A stretch of DNA of 64,000 nt, taken from positions 1 through 64,000 of the forward strand of contig NZ_FOAB01000012.1 of the NCBI RefSeq assembly GCF_900109375.1. The letters are read 5' to 3'. Shown one piece after another: positions 52,501-61,525 of the stretch (within the stretch, counting starts at the first letter, position 1; every line of letters begins with the position of its first letter). A program made the translations under genes and the position numbers. The notes under the pieces are model-generated. The model was not told the DNA's origin, searched no databases, and worked only from the letters and a program-made list of their open reading frames with translations. Source of the DNA: Aquimarina amphilecti (GTDB taxonomy: Bacteria; Bacteroidota; Bacteroidia; Flavobacteriales; Flavobacteriaceae).

Positions 52501-52712
52501 TTGTTTGAAGTTTTTGTCGGGGAATCAAAAATGAAAAACGTATTATAAGTTGGATTTTGTTAAAGATCATAAAGAATATTAGTGGTCTAAAATGATAAAC
52601 TCATATGTTTTTATTGGTTGATTTCTAGATTCAAAAAAACTTTGAATAACTTCATAGCAAATTTACATATTTTTAAGCGCTTATAATTAAAAGATATTAA
52701 CAATTCTTATAG

Positions 52713-53543
52713 ATGCCAATAATAACTTTAACTACTGATTTCGGAATCAAAGATCACTTTGTGTCTGCGGTTAAAGGTGCTATCTATACGGAATTACCTG
52801 AAGCTACAATTGTTGATATTTCTCACGAAATCTCACCATTTCATATTACTGAAGCTGCTTACATTATTCAAAACGCTTATAAAAGCTTCCCGAAAGGAAG
52901 TATTCATATCGTTGGTATCGATAGCGAACTTAATCCAGAGAACAAACATATTGCAGTACAACTAGATGATCATTATTTCATCTGTGCTAATAATGGATTG
53001 ATTTCATTAATTGCTTCAGAATTTAGACCCGAGAAAATAGTAGAGATTAATATACATGATGCTATTGGAACTAATTTCCCTGTATTAGATGTTTTTGTAG
53101 CTGTGGCTTGTCATATTGCACGTGGGGGAACACTAGAGGTTATAGGGAAATCTATTTCTGATATTAAACTAATTAAAGGAATCACTCCTATCGTAAACCT
53201 TGGTGACAAACAGATCGTAGGAAGCATAATATATATTGATAATTACGGGAACTTAATTACAAATATTACCCGCAAACTGTTTGATGATATAGGTAAAGGA
53301 AGAGCATTTAAAATTACAGCAAGAAGTGCTGTATTTAGTACAATATATGAACGCTATAGTGATGCCATAAATTTCAATATAGAAAAAAGCAAACGCGAAG
53401 AAGATGGAAAAAAATTAGCTGTATTTAATTCATCTGGATATTTAGAATTAGCAATTTATAAAAGTAACCCAAAAACTGTAGGAGGTGCCTCAAGTCTGTT
53501 TGGATTGCACTTTCGAGATACAGTAAGTATTACTTTTGAATGA
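52713..53543 (+). CDS. SAM hydroxide adenosyltransferase (S-adenosylmethionine hydrolase)
   Basis: This 276-residue protein belongs to the DUF62/SAM hydroxide adenosyltransferase family, which cleaves S-adenosylmethionine with water to adenosine and methionine. Motifs are TTDFGIKDHFVSAVKG (about 6-21), the conserved DISHEI (about 35) and ANNGLISL (about 92), plus the C-terminal YGNLITNI (about 184). Relatives include enzymes that make fluorinated or chlorinated nucleosides; nothing here points to that. An ABM-family gene starts 38 bases later and may share the transcript. Confidence 0.9.
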   Translation: MPIITLTTDFGIKDHFVSAVKGAIYTELPEATIVDISHEISPFHITEAAYIIQNAYKSFPKGSIHIVGIDSELNPENKHIAVQLDDHYFICANNGLISLIASEFRPEKIVEINIHDAIGTNFPVLDVFVAVACHIARGGTLEVIGKSISDIKLIKGITPIVNLGDKQIVGSIIYIDNYGNLITNITRKLFDDIGKGRAFKITARSAVFSTIYERYSDAINFNIEKSKREEDGKKLAVFNSSGYLELAIYKSNPKTVGGASSLFGLHFRDTVSITFE

Positions 53544-53581
53544 TCCATAATTCTTTTAAATTTTAAAATACTAAAATAACA

Positions 53582-53866
53582 ATGATCATAAGAATCGTGA
53601 AATTAGGTTTCATTCCAGAACAAATCGATGCTTTTTTGGAGAATTTCCATCAAAACAAGGATAAAATTCGAAATTTTGAAGGATGCACACACTTAAAATT
53701 AATAAGAGATATCCATCAAACCAATCAATTTTTCACTTATAGTCATTGGGAATCTGAAGAACATCTCAATAACTACAGGAACTCTTCGTTATTTAAAGGT
53801 GTTTGGGCAAATACTAAAAATAAGTTTAACCAAAAACCAGAAGCTTGGAGTGTTCAAGAAATATAG
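53582..53866 (+). CDS. Antibiotic biosynthesis monooxygenase-family protein
   Basis: This 94-residue protein has the small ferredoxin-like ABM fold: IRIVKLGFIPEQIDAFLENFHQN, CTHLKLIRDI, FTYSHWESEEHLNNY and VWANTKNKF with the usual terminal tryptophan. Members include quinol and heme monooxygenases, but most are of unknown substrate. It follows the SAM hydrolase and precedes the gldFG gene. Confidence 0.85.
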   Translation: MIIRIVKLGFIPEQIDAFLENFHQNKDKIRNFEGCTHLKLIRDIHQTNQFFTYSHWESEEHLNNYRNSSLFKGVWANTKNKFNQKPEAWSVQEI

Positions 53867-53954
53867 ATAGTATCTTTCTACCTTTGGTAAAAAGAGTCTA
53901 CTAAATTCTTATTTTCACCGTAAACTAATTCATAAAAAACGACAATACAAAAAT

Positions 53955-56357
53955 ATGCTTGCAGTTATAAGAAAAGAGATCAATACATTTTTTGCCTCCT
54001 CTGTAGGGTATTTAGTAATCGGTATATTTTTAGTTCTTAATGGCCTTTTTTTATGGGTATTCAAAGGTGAATTTAATATTCTGGATAGTGGTTTTGCTAA
54101 CCTTTCTCCTTTCTTTTTAATCGCTCCCTGGATTTTGTTGTTTTTGATTCCTGCAATAACCATGAGAAGTATCGCAGAGGAAAGAAAACAAGGTACTCTA
54201 GAACTTTTGAAAACTAAGCCTCTACAAAACTGGAAAATAGTTTTAGGAAAATATTTCGGAAGCCTATCTCTTATTATTATAGCACTGATTCCTAGCTTAC
54301 TGTATGTAATTACTGTGCATCAGTTAGGGAATCCAGTAGGTAATCTAGATGTCGGTAGTACCATTGGATCCTATATTGCTCTTTTATTACTATGCGCTTC
54401 TTATACAGCAATAGGAACTTTTTCATCTTCGGTTACGAATAATCAAATAGTCGCTTTTTTAATTGGAGTATTTCTTTGTTTTCTATTCTATTTTGGATTG
54501 AATGGATTGGCGGACTACCAATTACTAGGCGCAACGGATTATACTATTGAGCAAATCGGGATTCAGCTACATTATGAACGTATTAGTCAAGGAATTATAG
54601 ATACTAGAGATATTGTATATTTTATAAGTATTATCTCATTGTTCGTTTTTCTGACAACCATTATACTTCGACAATACCCTTCCAAAACTATTCTAAAATT
54701 TGCATCTTTTGCTGCTATCGCAGTTGTAATACTTAACATTGGGGGCAGTTCTTTATACAAGCGTTTTGATCTTACTGCGGATAATCGTTTTACTCTTTCT
54801 GAAGCAACAGAAAACTTATTACAAGAAGCAGAAGTACCTATTTCGATTGATGTACTACTAGAAGGTGATTTTCCTTCGGAATTTAGAAGATTACAAGGGG
54901 AGACTAAACAAATTTTAGAAGAGTTTAATGCTATAAACCCTAACATACAATATGTTTTCACAAATCCAATTGAAGAAGAAGAATTTAGGAAGGAGACATT
55001 AGAAGAATTACAAAGATTAGGATTGACTCCTATGGAAGTTAGCGTCCAAGAAAGCGGAAAAACTGAAATAGAAACTGTTGTTCCTTGGGCAATTATGAAT
55101 TATCAAAACCGAAGTGTTAAAGTTGCTTTGGTAAAAAATACAATTGGAGCCACTACCGAAGAAAGAGTTAAAAATTCTATTCAACAATTAGAATATGTTT
55201 TTGCTGATGCTCTAAAAAAACTAATCCATCCCAAAAAACATAAAATTGCCGTAATAAAGGGAAATGGACAATTACCTGATGTAAAAATAGCAGATTTTAT
55301 AAAAACACTTCAGGAGTATTATTTTGTTGGGGCCTTTACTTTAGATTCCGTTGCTTCCAATCCCGAAAAAACATTACAAGATTTACAAAAGTTTGATCTC
55401 GTAATTAATGCAAAACCAACAAAACCATTTTCTGAAAAAGAAAAATATGTATTAGATCAGTTTATTATGGACGGTGGAAAATCTCTATGGCTAGTAGAAT
55501 CTGTTGCTATGGAAATTGATAGTTTGTTTACTCCACAGTCCCAAGGTTCGGCAGTAGCTTTTATGCAAGATCTAAGATTAGGGGATGCACTATTTTCTTA
55601 TGGCGTACGAATTAATCCTGTTATAGTTAACGACCTCTACTCTGCTCCACTAATGCTTGCAGCTGGTCAAGGGAATGACACCCAGTTTACACCTCATCCT
55701 TGGTTTTACGCTTCATTGACTAAAAACAACGGAAACCACCCCATAGTTAAAAACATTGAATCCGTAAAATTTGAGTTTTCAAACCAGATAGACACCCTAA
55801 AAAATGATATTACCAAAACCGTATTATTAACCAGTTCAGAACGATCAAAGTTAGAAGGGATTCCTGCAGAGATTCGACTTGATAATATCATTGGACAAAA
55901 GCCAGATATAACAACTTACACGGAAGGGAACCACAACCTTGCAGTTTTATTAGAAGGTAACTTTAAATCAGTTTATAAGGATCGAATAAAACCTTTTAAA
56001 CTTAATAATAGTGGAAAGGATACTAGTATCGAAACAAAGATGGTTGTAATTGCGGATGGAGATGTTATTAAGAACGGTATTAGAAAAGGAAGGCCAATTA
56101 CTTTGGGATACGACCCATACTTAAATCTACAGTATGGAAACAAGGAGTTTTTATTAAACACCGTCAACTATTTACTGGATGATTCTGGTTTAACAGCGGT
56201 AAGAGGAAAAGAAATCAACATTGCTTTTTTAAATATAGAAAAAGTAGTAGCTACTAGAAGCTTTTGGCAAATACTGAACATCATAGTTCCATTACTAATT
56301 TTAGGATTGTTTGGAGTTGGATTCTCATTTATTAGAAAAAGAAAATACCGAAAATAA
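53955..56357 (+). CDS. GldF-GldG fusion, gliding motility ABC transporter subunit
   Basis: This 800-residue protein merges two normally separate proteins. Residues about 1-245 are a GldF permease with six helices, opening MLAVIRKEINTFFASSVGYL. Residues about 246-800 resemble GldG: a membrane helix, the DLTADNRFTLSEATENLL start of a periplasmic domain, LLTSSERSKLEGIP near 615, and a C-terminal helix (about 772-790). In Flavobacterium johnsoniae gldF and gldG are separate genes, and with the GldA ATPase they are needed for gliding. The sequence is continuous across the junction (near 54680) with no stop. No gldA is adjacent; a separate locus must provide the ATPase. Confidence 0.9.
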   Translation: MLAVIRKEINTFFASSVGYLVIGIFLVLNGLFLWVFKGEFNILDSGFANLSPFFLIAPWILLFLIPAITMRSIAEERKQGTLELLKTKPLQNWKIVLGKYFGSLSLIIIALIPSLLYVITVHQLGNPVGNLDVGSTIGSYIALLLLCASYTAIGTFSSSVTNNQIVAFLIGVFLCFLFYFGLNGLADYQLLGATDYTIEQIGIQLHYERISQGIIDTRDIVYFISIISLFVFLTTIILRQYPSKTILKFASFAAIAVVILNIGGSSLYKRFDLTADNRFTLSEATENLLQEAEVPISIDVLLEGDFPSEFRRLQGETKQILEEFNAINPNIQYVFTNPIEEEEFRKETLEELQRLGLTPMEVSVQESGKTEIETVVPWAIMNYQNRSVKVALVKNTIGATTEERVKNSIQQLEYVFADALKKLIHPKKHKIAVIKGNGQLPDVKIADFIKTLQEYYFVGAFTLDSVASNPEKTLQDLQKFDLVINAKPTKPFSEKEKYVLDQFIMDGGKSLWLVESVAMEIDSLFTPQSQGSAVAFMQDLRLGDALFSYGVRINPVIVNDLYSAPLMLAAGQGNDTQFTPHPWFYASLTKNNGNHPIVKNIESVKFEFSNQIDTLKNDITKTVLLTSSERSKLEGIPAEIRLDNIIGQKPDITTYTEGNHNLAVLLEGNFKSVYKDRIKPFKLNNSGKDTSIETKMVVIADGDVIKNGIRKGRPITLGYDPYLNLQYGNKEFLLNTVNYLLDDSGLTAVRGKEINIAFLNIEKVVATRSFWQILNIIVPLLILGLFGVGFSFIRKRKYRK

Positions 56358-56365
56358 TTTAGTTG

Positions 56366-56430
56366 TTTAATTGATCAGAAAACTCCAGTTAAAGAGCTTT
56401 CTGATCAAAAAACTGTTTTAATCAATTAAA
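56366..56430. terminator. Overlapping inverted repeats between gldFG and the GG-leader peptide gene
   Basis: TGATCAGAAA (56372-56381) pairs with TTTCTGATCA (56398-56407), and TTTAATTGAT (56366-56375) can pair with ATCAATTAAA (56421-56430), which overlaps the peptide's stop codon. The two stems share bases and could form alternately. There is no full T-run, so termination is likely but not certain. Confidence 0.5.
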
Positions 56431-56638
56431 TACAGCATTGCCCATTTTGCACAGTACCAAAGCAAACTGCTCCGCTTGGACTAGGAACAGCGCAATTTAC
56501 TCCATCAATATCTACAAGGTAAAACCTGTGACATCCTCTCTGACAATCAGACAAACCAAGCATTCCTCCTTTGATTTCTTTTTGAGAAGATTTAGATAAT
56601 GTTTTAATTCCAGAAATTGAATTCATCATTTTTTTCAT
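56426..56638 (-). CDS. Double-glycine-leader cysteine-rich peptide (bacteriocin-like precursor)
   Basis: This 70-residue peptide has a leader (residues 1-25) of the GG type, with the hallmark LSKSSQKEIKGG ending at G24-G25. The 45-residue core (26-70) contains six cysteines (C32, C36, C49, C59, C68, C69) and ends CCI, so it may form three disulfides or be further modified. In this phylum such leaders direct processing and export by C39-peptidase ABC transporters. No transporter, modifying enzyme or immunity gene lies within the window, so it is an orphan precursor. It is not a fragment: its start, stop and leader are intact. Function as a bacteriocin or signal is inference. Confidence 0.75.
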   Translation of the reverse strand: MKKMMNSISGIKTLSKSSQKEIKGGMLGLSDCQRGCHRFYLVDIDGVNCAVPSPSGAVCFGTVQNGQCCI

Positions 56639-56873
56639 AATAAAGGTTTTAAGAATTTAAATTATCTTACATTAATCACAACCAATTAACATAAATTTTC
56701 CCTTTAAAACTACAATCTAAAAACTATTAAAATGTTATAAAACTGTTATTTAACTAAAACAAGCTAATCCAAAATCTCTATTTTCTTTAGTTAGCATTAT
56801 GCATAGGATATACTTTCTAGTAATAAGATGATATGTTTAAAATTTATTATATTATAATCACTAAATAAAAACA

Positions 56874-57443
56874 ATGGATTCATTAGTATATATATCAGGT
56901 ATTAAAAAACAATTCTTGTATTATAAATCATTAGGAGAAAAAACAATAGATCAAGTCTCTGACAAAAATTTGTTTTGGCAGTATAATGAAGATAGTAATA
57001 GTATAGCGATTATTGCAAAACATCTATGGGGTAATATGAAATCTCGCTGGACAGATTTTCTAACCTCAGATGGGGAAAAAGAATGGAGAGCACGTGATAA
57101 AGAGTTTGAGAATGATATTAAATCTAAAGAAGAATTATTAATAAAGTGGAACGAAGGATGGGAATGCCTTTTTAGCGCATTGGATGCAATTAATGAAACT
57201 AATATTGACCAACCTATTTATATTAGAAATATTGAACATAGTATAACCGAAGCAATTAATAGACAACTAGCTCATTATTCATATCATATCGGACAAATAG
57301 TTTTTATCGGAAAAATGCTTAGCGCACAACCTTGGAAATCATTATCTATTGCTAAAGGAGCATCTAAGTCTTATAACACAAAACGTTTTGCCCAACCAAA
57401 ACATAAAGCACATTATACAGATAAATTAATGAAAGATAAGTAA
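56874..57443 (+). CDS. DinB-like DUF1572 family protein
   Basis: This 189-residue four-helix-bundle protein has the three metal-binding histidine positions of the DinB superfamily: AKHLWGNMKSRW (about 48-59) and the pair in QLAHYSYHIGQ (about 130-140). The DUF1572 branch is recognised from IKKQFLYYKSLGEKTIDQV and the following FWQYNEDSNSIA. Such proteins are metal-dependent, possibly thiol transferases. It is divergent from the GG-leader peptide gene, with 235 bases between starts, and convergent with the thioredoxin/MsrA-like gene. Confidence 0.85.
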   Translation: MDSLVYISGIKKQFLYYKSLGEKTIDQVSDKNLFWQYNEDSNSIAIIAKHLWGNMKSRWTDFLTSDGEKEWRARDKEFENDIKSKEELLIKWNEGWECLFSALDAINETNIDQPIYIRNIEHSITEAINRQLAHYSYHIGQIVFIGKMLSAQPWKSLSIAKGASKSYNTKRFAQPKHKAHYTDKLMKDK

Positions 57444-57477
57444 ATTTTGTACAATATTACATTCTCTATAACTTGTA

Positions 57478-58452
57478 TTAGATTGCTCCTTGTTTTTTAT
57501 TTTTTTTGCCCCAAGCTTTCGCAAAATTTACATGAAACAATACTTCATTATTATTATTTTTAATTCTCTTAAACCATTTTAGTTGTTTAGGGCTTAAGAA
57601 ATGTGATGCGTCCTTACCGTAACCCAAAGTGCTGTTAATCTTAGTCTGCTGAAGCTTGGTTAATGGTATGTATTTAAATTTTGTTTGTTGTAAGTAGTAA
57701 TGTATGTCCTTTGACGAAGATTGATAAGATTGTTTATTATCAATTAAAGTCATACCACTAGATTTTGCATATGCATCTAATACTTTTTTAGTCAACTCCT
57801 TAGCATCATATACAACTTCTACTACCTCACTATGATTTATAAAACCTGATTCCGTATTTAATACATCTGGTAATCTACCCAACTCTTTTTCACCAGACCA
57901 GAAACACGACATCTTGTAGTAAGCTTTATCAGTTTTGTTTACAGACAATTCTTGTTCCAGCAAATTGATATATTCAGGGATTTTTTGTCCTCTCCCCACT
58001 ATAGCTTCTTGCATACTCTTACACAAACGCAGTGCCGAATAATCATCTGCTATACGATTTATTACATCATCTCCATTACTATCAATAATACGTACTACGG
58101 GATTGTTCCAACTAGGTTCATTATACTTGCGAAGTATTTGCGCATCTTTATCGCCTTTGTTATTAAATATAGCTAATGGGATAAATGAATTTTCTATGGC
58201 TTCAACCATAAGAGGGTGACTTAAAACATTATGTCCATAGTTTCTACAAGTACTGCAACCTGGAACTTCCTGAAATAAAATTAACACGTCTTTATTTTCT
58301 TCTCTAGCAATCTTTATTGCTGTATCGTAATCCCTTAACCATCGTACTTTTCCTAGTTCTTCACTTTGATTAGAAGGATCTGTGGTACTCTGCGCCAGAA
58401 GAAGGTTACTTGTTAGTAACACGAATATTATAAATTGAATTTTGAATTTCAT
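57478..58452 (-). CDS. Exported VPGCxxC thioredoxin-like domain fused to an MsrA-like domain
   Basis: This 324-residue protein has a signal peptide (about 1-21, LLLAQ). Residues about 30-150 are a thioredoxin-like domain with redox pair C66 and C69 in VPGCSTC, which matches the VPGUxxT/C family in which selenocysteine sometimes replaces the first cysteine. Residues about 175-320 resemble methionine sulfoxide reductase A: SCFWSGEKELG carries C183 and E188, and NHSEVVEVVYD carries H207 and E209. The usual resolving cysteine pattern at the C-terminus is not seen, so it may rely on the fused thioredoxin for recycling. I infer a periplasmic repair enzyme for oxidised methionine. It is convergent with the DinB gene. 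Confidence 0.82.
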   Translation of the reverse strand: MKFKIQFIIFVLLTSNLLLAQSTTDPSNQSEELGKVRWLRDYDTAIKIAREENKDVLILFQEVPGCSTCRNYGHNVLSHPLMVEAIENSFIPLAIFNNKGDKDAQILRKYNEPSWNNPVVRIIDSNGDDVINRIADDYSALRLCKSMQEAIVGRGQKIPEYINLLEQELSVNKTDKAYYKMSCFWSGEKELGRLPDVLNTESGFINHSEVVEVVYDAKELTKKVLDAYAKSSGMTLIDNKQSYQSSSKDIHYYLQQTKFKYIPLTKLQQTKINSTLGYGKDASHFLSPKQLKWFKRIKNNNNEVLFHVNFAKAWGKKNKKQGAI

Positions 58453-58649
58453 AGGTATATCAGCAAGAATTTTACTTTATGCGTCGATATTTGTTGTAAA
58501 AACTAACACCAATAAATGGTTTATTTTGAAGAATCCCTTTATTACATAGTAAAGCTAATATCTGCATCTGATCAAACATAGTCAATAACTCCTAGCTGTT
58601 TGTTAATAACTAACGTTTTTGGCATAATGAAATCCTTGTAGATTACAAT

Positions 58650-58657
58650 TATATTTG
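58650..58657 (+). promoter_or_regulatory. -7 element upstream of dnaN
   Basis: TATATTTG is a perfect TAnnTTTG match, about 58 bases before the GTG start of dnaN. The -33 region is not clear. Confidence 0.45.
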
Positions 58658-58715
58658 CGTTAGTCATTAAATATGGCAACTGTAAAAACAGTACTAATCT
58701 AAAAAAATTAAACGG

Positions 58716-59834
58716 GTGAAATTCATAGTTTCCAGTTCGTATTTATTAAAGCAACTTCAAGTATTAGGTGGAGTTATCAATAATAGTAATACATTACCTA
58801 TCCTAGATAACTTCTTATTTGAATTAGATAATAACTCCTTAACAGTTTCTGCATCTGACTTGGAGACTACTATGTCTGCTAAACTAGAGGTTGAGTCTTC
58901 TGATGAAGGAATTATTGCAGTACCAGCGAAGTTATTACTAGAGACATTAAAAACGTTTCCGGAGCAACCACTTACGTTTGTTGCGGGAGATAATAATACC
59001 ATAGAAATTAGTTCTAATCACGGTAAATATGCATTAGCATACGCAGATGGTGAAGAATTCCCAAAAGCGGTAGAATTAGAAGACCCAAGTTCTACAACAT
59101 TATTAGGAGATATTTTAGCTACCGCGATTAGTAAAACGATTTTTGCTACTGGTAACGATGATCTTAGACCAGTTATGAGTGGAGTATTTTTCCAATTCTC
59201 TACAGAAAGTTTAACTTTTGTAGCTACGGATGCACACAAGCTGGTAAAATACTCTCGTGAAGATGTAAAAGCATCTCAATCCGCTGAGTTTATTATGCCA
59301 AAAAAACCTTTAAATCTTTTAAAAGGAATTTTAGCAGGAAGTGATACAGAAGTATTAATTGAGTACAATGAATCGAATGCAAAATTCACCTTTGAAGAGA
59401 CCGAATTAATTTGTAGATTAATAGATGGAAAATATCCTAATTATGAAGCAGTAATTCCTAAAGAAAATCCTAATAAATTAATTATACCTCGCACTCAATT
59501 TTTAAACTCTGTACGTAGGGTTTCTATTTTCTCAAACAAAACTACACATCAAATAAGATTAAAAATAGCTGGTGCAGAATTAAACATATCTGCAGAAGAT
59601 ATTGATTACTCTAATAAAGCAGAAGAAAGACTTACTTGTGATTATCAGGGAGATGATATGCAGATTGGTTTCAATTCTCGTTTCTTAAGTGAAATGCTTA
59701 ATAATCTAAATGCCGATGATGTACAACTAGAAATGTCATTGCCTAATAGAGCTGGAATTCTAACTCCTACAGATGGATTAGATGAAGGAGAGAGTGTTAC
59801 AATGCTTGTAATGCCTGTAATGTTAAACAACTAA
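58716..59834 (+). CDS. dnaN: DNA polymerase III beta subunit (sliding clamp)
   Basis: This 372-residue protein has the three DNA clamp domains (about 1-120, 128-245, 246-372), with MKFIVSSSYLLKQLQVLGGVI at the start, ATDAHKL near 174 and the C-terminal VMPVMLNN tail characteristic of DnaN. It tethers polymerase III to DNA and serves many repair proteins. The GTG start is supported by the family's usual N-terminus. It is a single gene here, not beside dnaA or gyrB, so it does not mark the replication origin. It ends in a 13-base terminator stem. Confidence 0.97.
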   Translation: MKFIVSSSYLLKQLQVLGGVINNSNTLPILDNFLFELDNNSLTVSASDLETTMSAKLEVESSDEGIIAVPAKLLLETLKTFPEQPLTFVAGDNNTIEISSNHGKYALAYADGEEFPKAVELEDPSSTTLLGDILATAISKTIFATGNDDLRPVMSGVFFQFSTESLTFVATDAHKLVKYSREDVKASQSAEFIMPKKPLNLLKGILAGSDTEVLIEYNESNAKFTFEETELICRLIDGKYPNYEAVIPKENPNKLIIPRTQFLNSVRRVSIFSNKTTHQIRLKIAGAELNISAEDIDYSNKAEERLTCDYQGDDMQIGFNSRFLSEMLNNLNADDVQLEMSLPNRAGILTPTDGLDEGESVTMLVMPVMLNN

Positions 59835-59860
59835 GATACTTCCTTAAATAACAACATAAG

Positions 59861-59901
59861 AGAGTCTGATTATTATTTATAATCAGACTCTTCTATTTTT
59901 A
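59861..59901 (+). terminator. Terminator of dnaN
   Basis: A perfect 13-base stem AGAGTCTGATTAT (59861-59873) pairs with ATAATCAGACTCT (59879-59891) with a 5-base loop, followed by TCTATTTTT. Confidence 0.9.
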
Positions 59902-59988
59902 GATATTTAAATAAAATACCTAACAGATAAAACTTATACTTTTTTATATTTTTACAATAGTTAAAATCGTATTTAGAATATACACTCT

Positions 59989-60558
59989 ATGCATCTTCAG
60001 GAAATTTTTCAAGGCCTAATATTAAATGAAACGCATAAAAAGATCATTAGCGAAAAGTTAAAAAAAACAACTATTACCAAAGGAGAAACTTTACTATATC
60101 CTGATGATACAGCTTCGTATCAATACTATGTAGAAGGTGGATGTCTAAGATCTTTTTTTACAGATACATCAGCTAAAGAACATACCATACAATTTGCTAT
60201 CAAAGACTGGTGGATTAGTGATTACACCGCCTTTTTTAAAAAAGGTAAAGCAATTCTTCAAATTGAATGCATTCAGGATGCTACTCTTTTAAGACTTTCT
60301 AGAGATGATATGAAAGCAATTTTTGATTTAGTTCCTGGAATAGAACGATATTTTAGGATCAAAACCGAATCATATATCAGTTCTTTTCAAAAGAGAATCA
60401 TTGGAGATCTATCAAAAACAGCAACAGAACAATATGTAGAATTCGTAAATACGTATCCTAATATTGAGCAATTAGTAAAGAATTATCATATAGCATCTTA
60501 TTTAGGAATTACCTCTGAAAGCCTAAGTAGAATTAGAAAAGAAATCACAAAAAAATAA
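59989..60558 (+). CDS. Crp/Fnr family transcriptional regulator
   Basis: This 189-residue protein has an N-terminal cyclic-nucleotide-binding-like beta domain (about 20-115; LYPDDTASYQYYVEGGCLRSFF and IQFAIKDWWISDY) and a C-terminal HTH with QLVKNYHIASYLGITSESLSRIRKEI (about 160-185). The Glu/Arg nucleotide-binding residues of Crp are not evident, which is usual for this large Bacteroidota branch. It probably regulates nearby genes, perhaps the DJ-1/PfpI lipoprotein that starts 77 bases later, but that is a guess. Confidence 0.9.
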   Translation: MHLQEIFQGLILNETHKKIISEKLKKTTITKGETLLYPDDTASYQYYVEGGCLRSFFTDTSAKEHTIQFAIKDWWISDYTAFFKKGKAILQIECIQDATLLRLSRDDMKAIFDLVPGIERYFRIKTESYISSFQKRIIGDLSKTATEQYVEFVNTYPNIEQLVKNYHIASYLGITSESLSRIRKEITKK

Positions 60559-60603
60559 ATATTTTTCTTACCATACATCATTTTTTTGGTTTTCATGTTA
60601 CTT

Positions 60604-60611
60604 TAATTTTG
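60604..60611 (+). promoter_or_regulatory. -7 element upstream of the DJ-1/PfpI gene
   Basis: TAATTTTG matches TAnnTTTG and lies 23 bases before the start codon. A TTTG at 60585-60588 is only 15 bases away, shorter than usual, so the -33 is doubtful. Confidence 0.4.
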
Positions 60612-60634
60612 CTTTTAAATAACATAGAAAAAAA

Positions 60635-61411
60635 ATGAAAAAAATTATTAGCCTTACCACTCTAATCATATTGTTTGCTTCTTGCGGTAAAGAGACTGAA
60701 AATAAAACATCAACAAAACAACAAGATCAGATGAAAAAAGTATTATTTGTATTAACTAGCCATAGTGATTTAGGAGATACTGGAGAAAAAACAGGGTTTT
60801 GGATTGAAGAGTTCGCCTCACCTTATTATTTTTTAAAGGATAAAGGAGTAGATATTACGATTGCATCTCCAAAAGGAGGACAACCTCCGATAGACCCTAA
60901 AAGTGAACTGCCAGATTTTCAGACTCCAGCTACCAAAAGATTTAACGAAGATCAAGAAACTCAAAATGTATTAAAAAACAGCGTAAAACTAGAGAGTGTT
61001 AATGCTAATGATTATGATGCTATATTTTATCCAGGTGGCCACGGACCATTGTGGGATTTAGCTGAAGACAAAAATTCGATCAAATTAATTGAAGCTTTTT
61101 ACCAACAACACAAACCAGTTGCAGCGGTATGCCACGCCCCAGCAATATTTAAAAACGCAAAAGGAATTGATGGATCACCTTTAGTACAAGGTAAAAAGGT
61201 TACAGGGTTTTCGAATACAGAAGAAGCTGCAGTTCAGTTAACAGACGTAGTGCCTTTTCTTGTAGAAGATATGTTAATAGCTAATGGAGGAAGTTACTCT
61301 AAAGGAACAGATTGGGCTCCATATGCTCTAGAAGATGGATTTCTAATTACCGGACAAAATCCTGCATCTTCAGAACTTGTTGCCGAAAAACTATTAGGTC
61401 AATTGAAATAG
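60635..61411 (+). CDS. DJ-1/PfpI family lipoprotein (Hsp31-like type 1 glutamine amidotransferase fold)
   Basis: This 258-residue protein has a lipoprotein signal (MKKIISLTTLIILFASC). The rest is a DJ-1/PfpI domain with the nucleophile elbow AVCHAPA (Cys at about 168) followed by GFSNTEEAAVQLTDVVPFLVED, typical of Hsp31-like chaperone/glyoxalase III members. A histidine follows the cysteine, as in that group. Members detoxify methylglyoxal or act as chaperones or proteases. Export as a lipoprotein is unusual for the family, though seen in Bacteroidota. It ends in a terminator. Confidence 0.9.
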   Translation: MKKIISLTTLIILFASCGKETENKTSTKQQDQMKKVLFVLTSHSDLGDTGEKTGFWIEEFASPYYFLKDKGVDITIASPKGGQPPIDPKSELPDFQTPATKRFNEDQETQNVLKNSVKLESVNANDYDAIFYPGGHGPLWDLAEDKNSIKLIEAFYQQHKPVAAVCHAPAIFKNAKGIDGSPLVQGKKVTGFSNTEEAAVQLTDVVPFLVEDMLIANGGSYSKGTDWAPYALEDGFLITGQNPASSELVAEKLLGQLK

Positions 61412-61443
61412 CACAAACTTAACAAATACAATAGACCAAATTG

Positions 61444-61477
61444 AAAAGCGCAAAACTAACTAGTTTGCGCTTTTTTA
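61444..61477 (+). terminator. Terminator of the DJ-1/PfpI gene
   Basis: A perfect 11-base stem AAAAGCGCAAA (61444-61454) pairs with TTTGCGCTTTT (61464-61474) with a 9-base loop and a T-run. Confidence 0.9.
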
Positions 61478-61525
61478 ATATTTTTATGCTAAATTTTATC
61501 TCCCAAAATAAAAATATACAGCATA

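Noticed and set aside
58672..58701. A nine-codon leader peptide before dnaN
   Set aside because: Any short ATG-to-stop run in a 5' leader would look the same; there is no attenuator structure around it.
58453..59834. A replication origin at dnaN
   Set aside because: No dnaA gene, no cluster of TTATCCACA boxes and no other origin genes; dnaN is often separate from the origin in this phylum.
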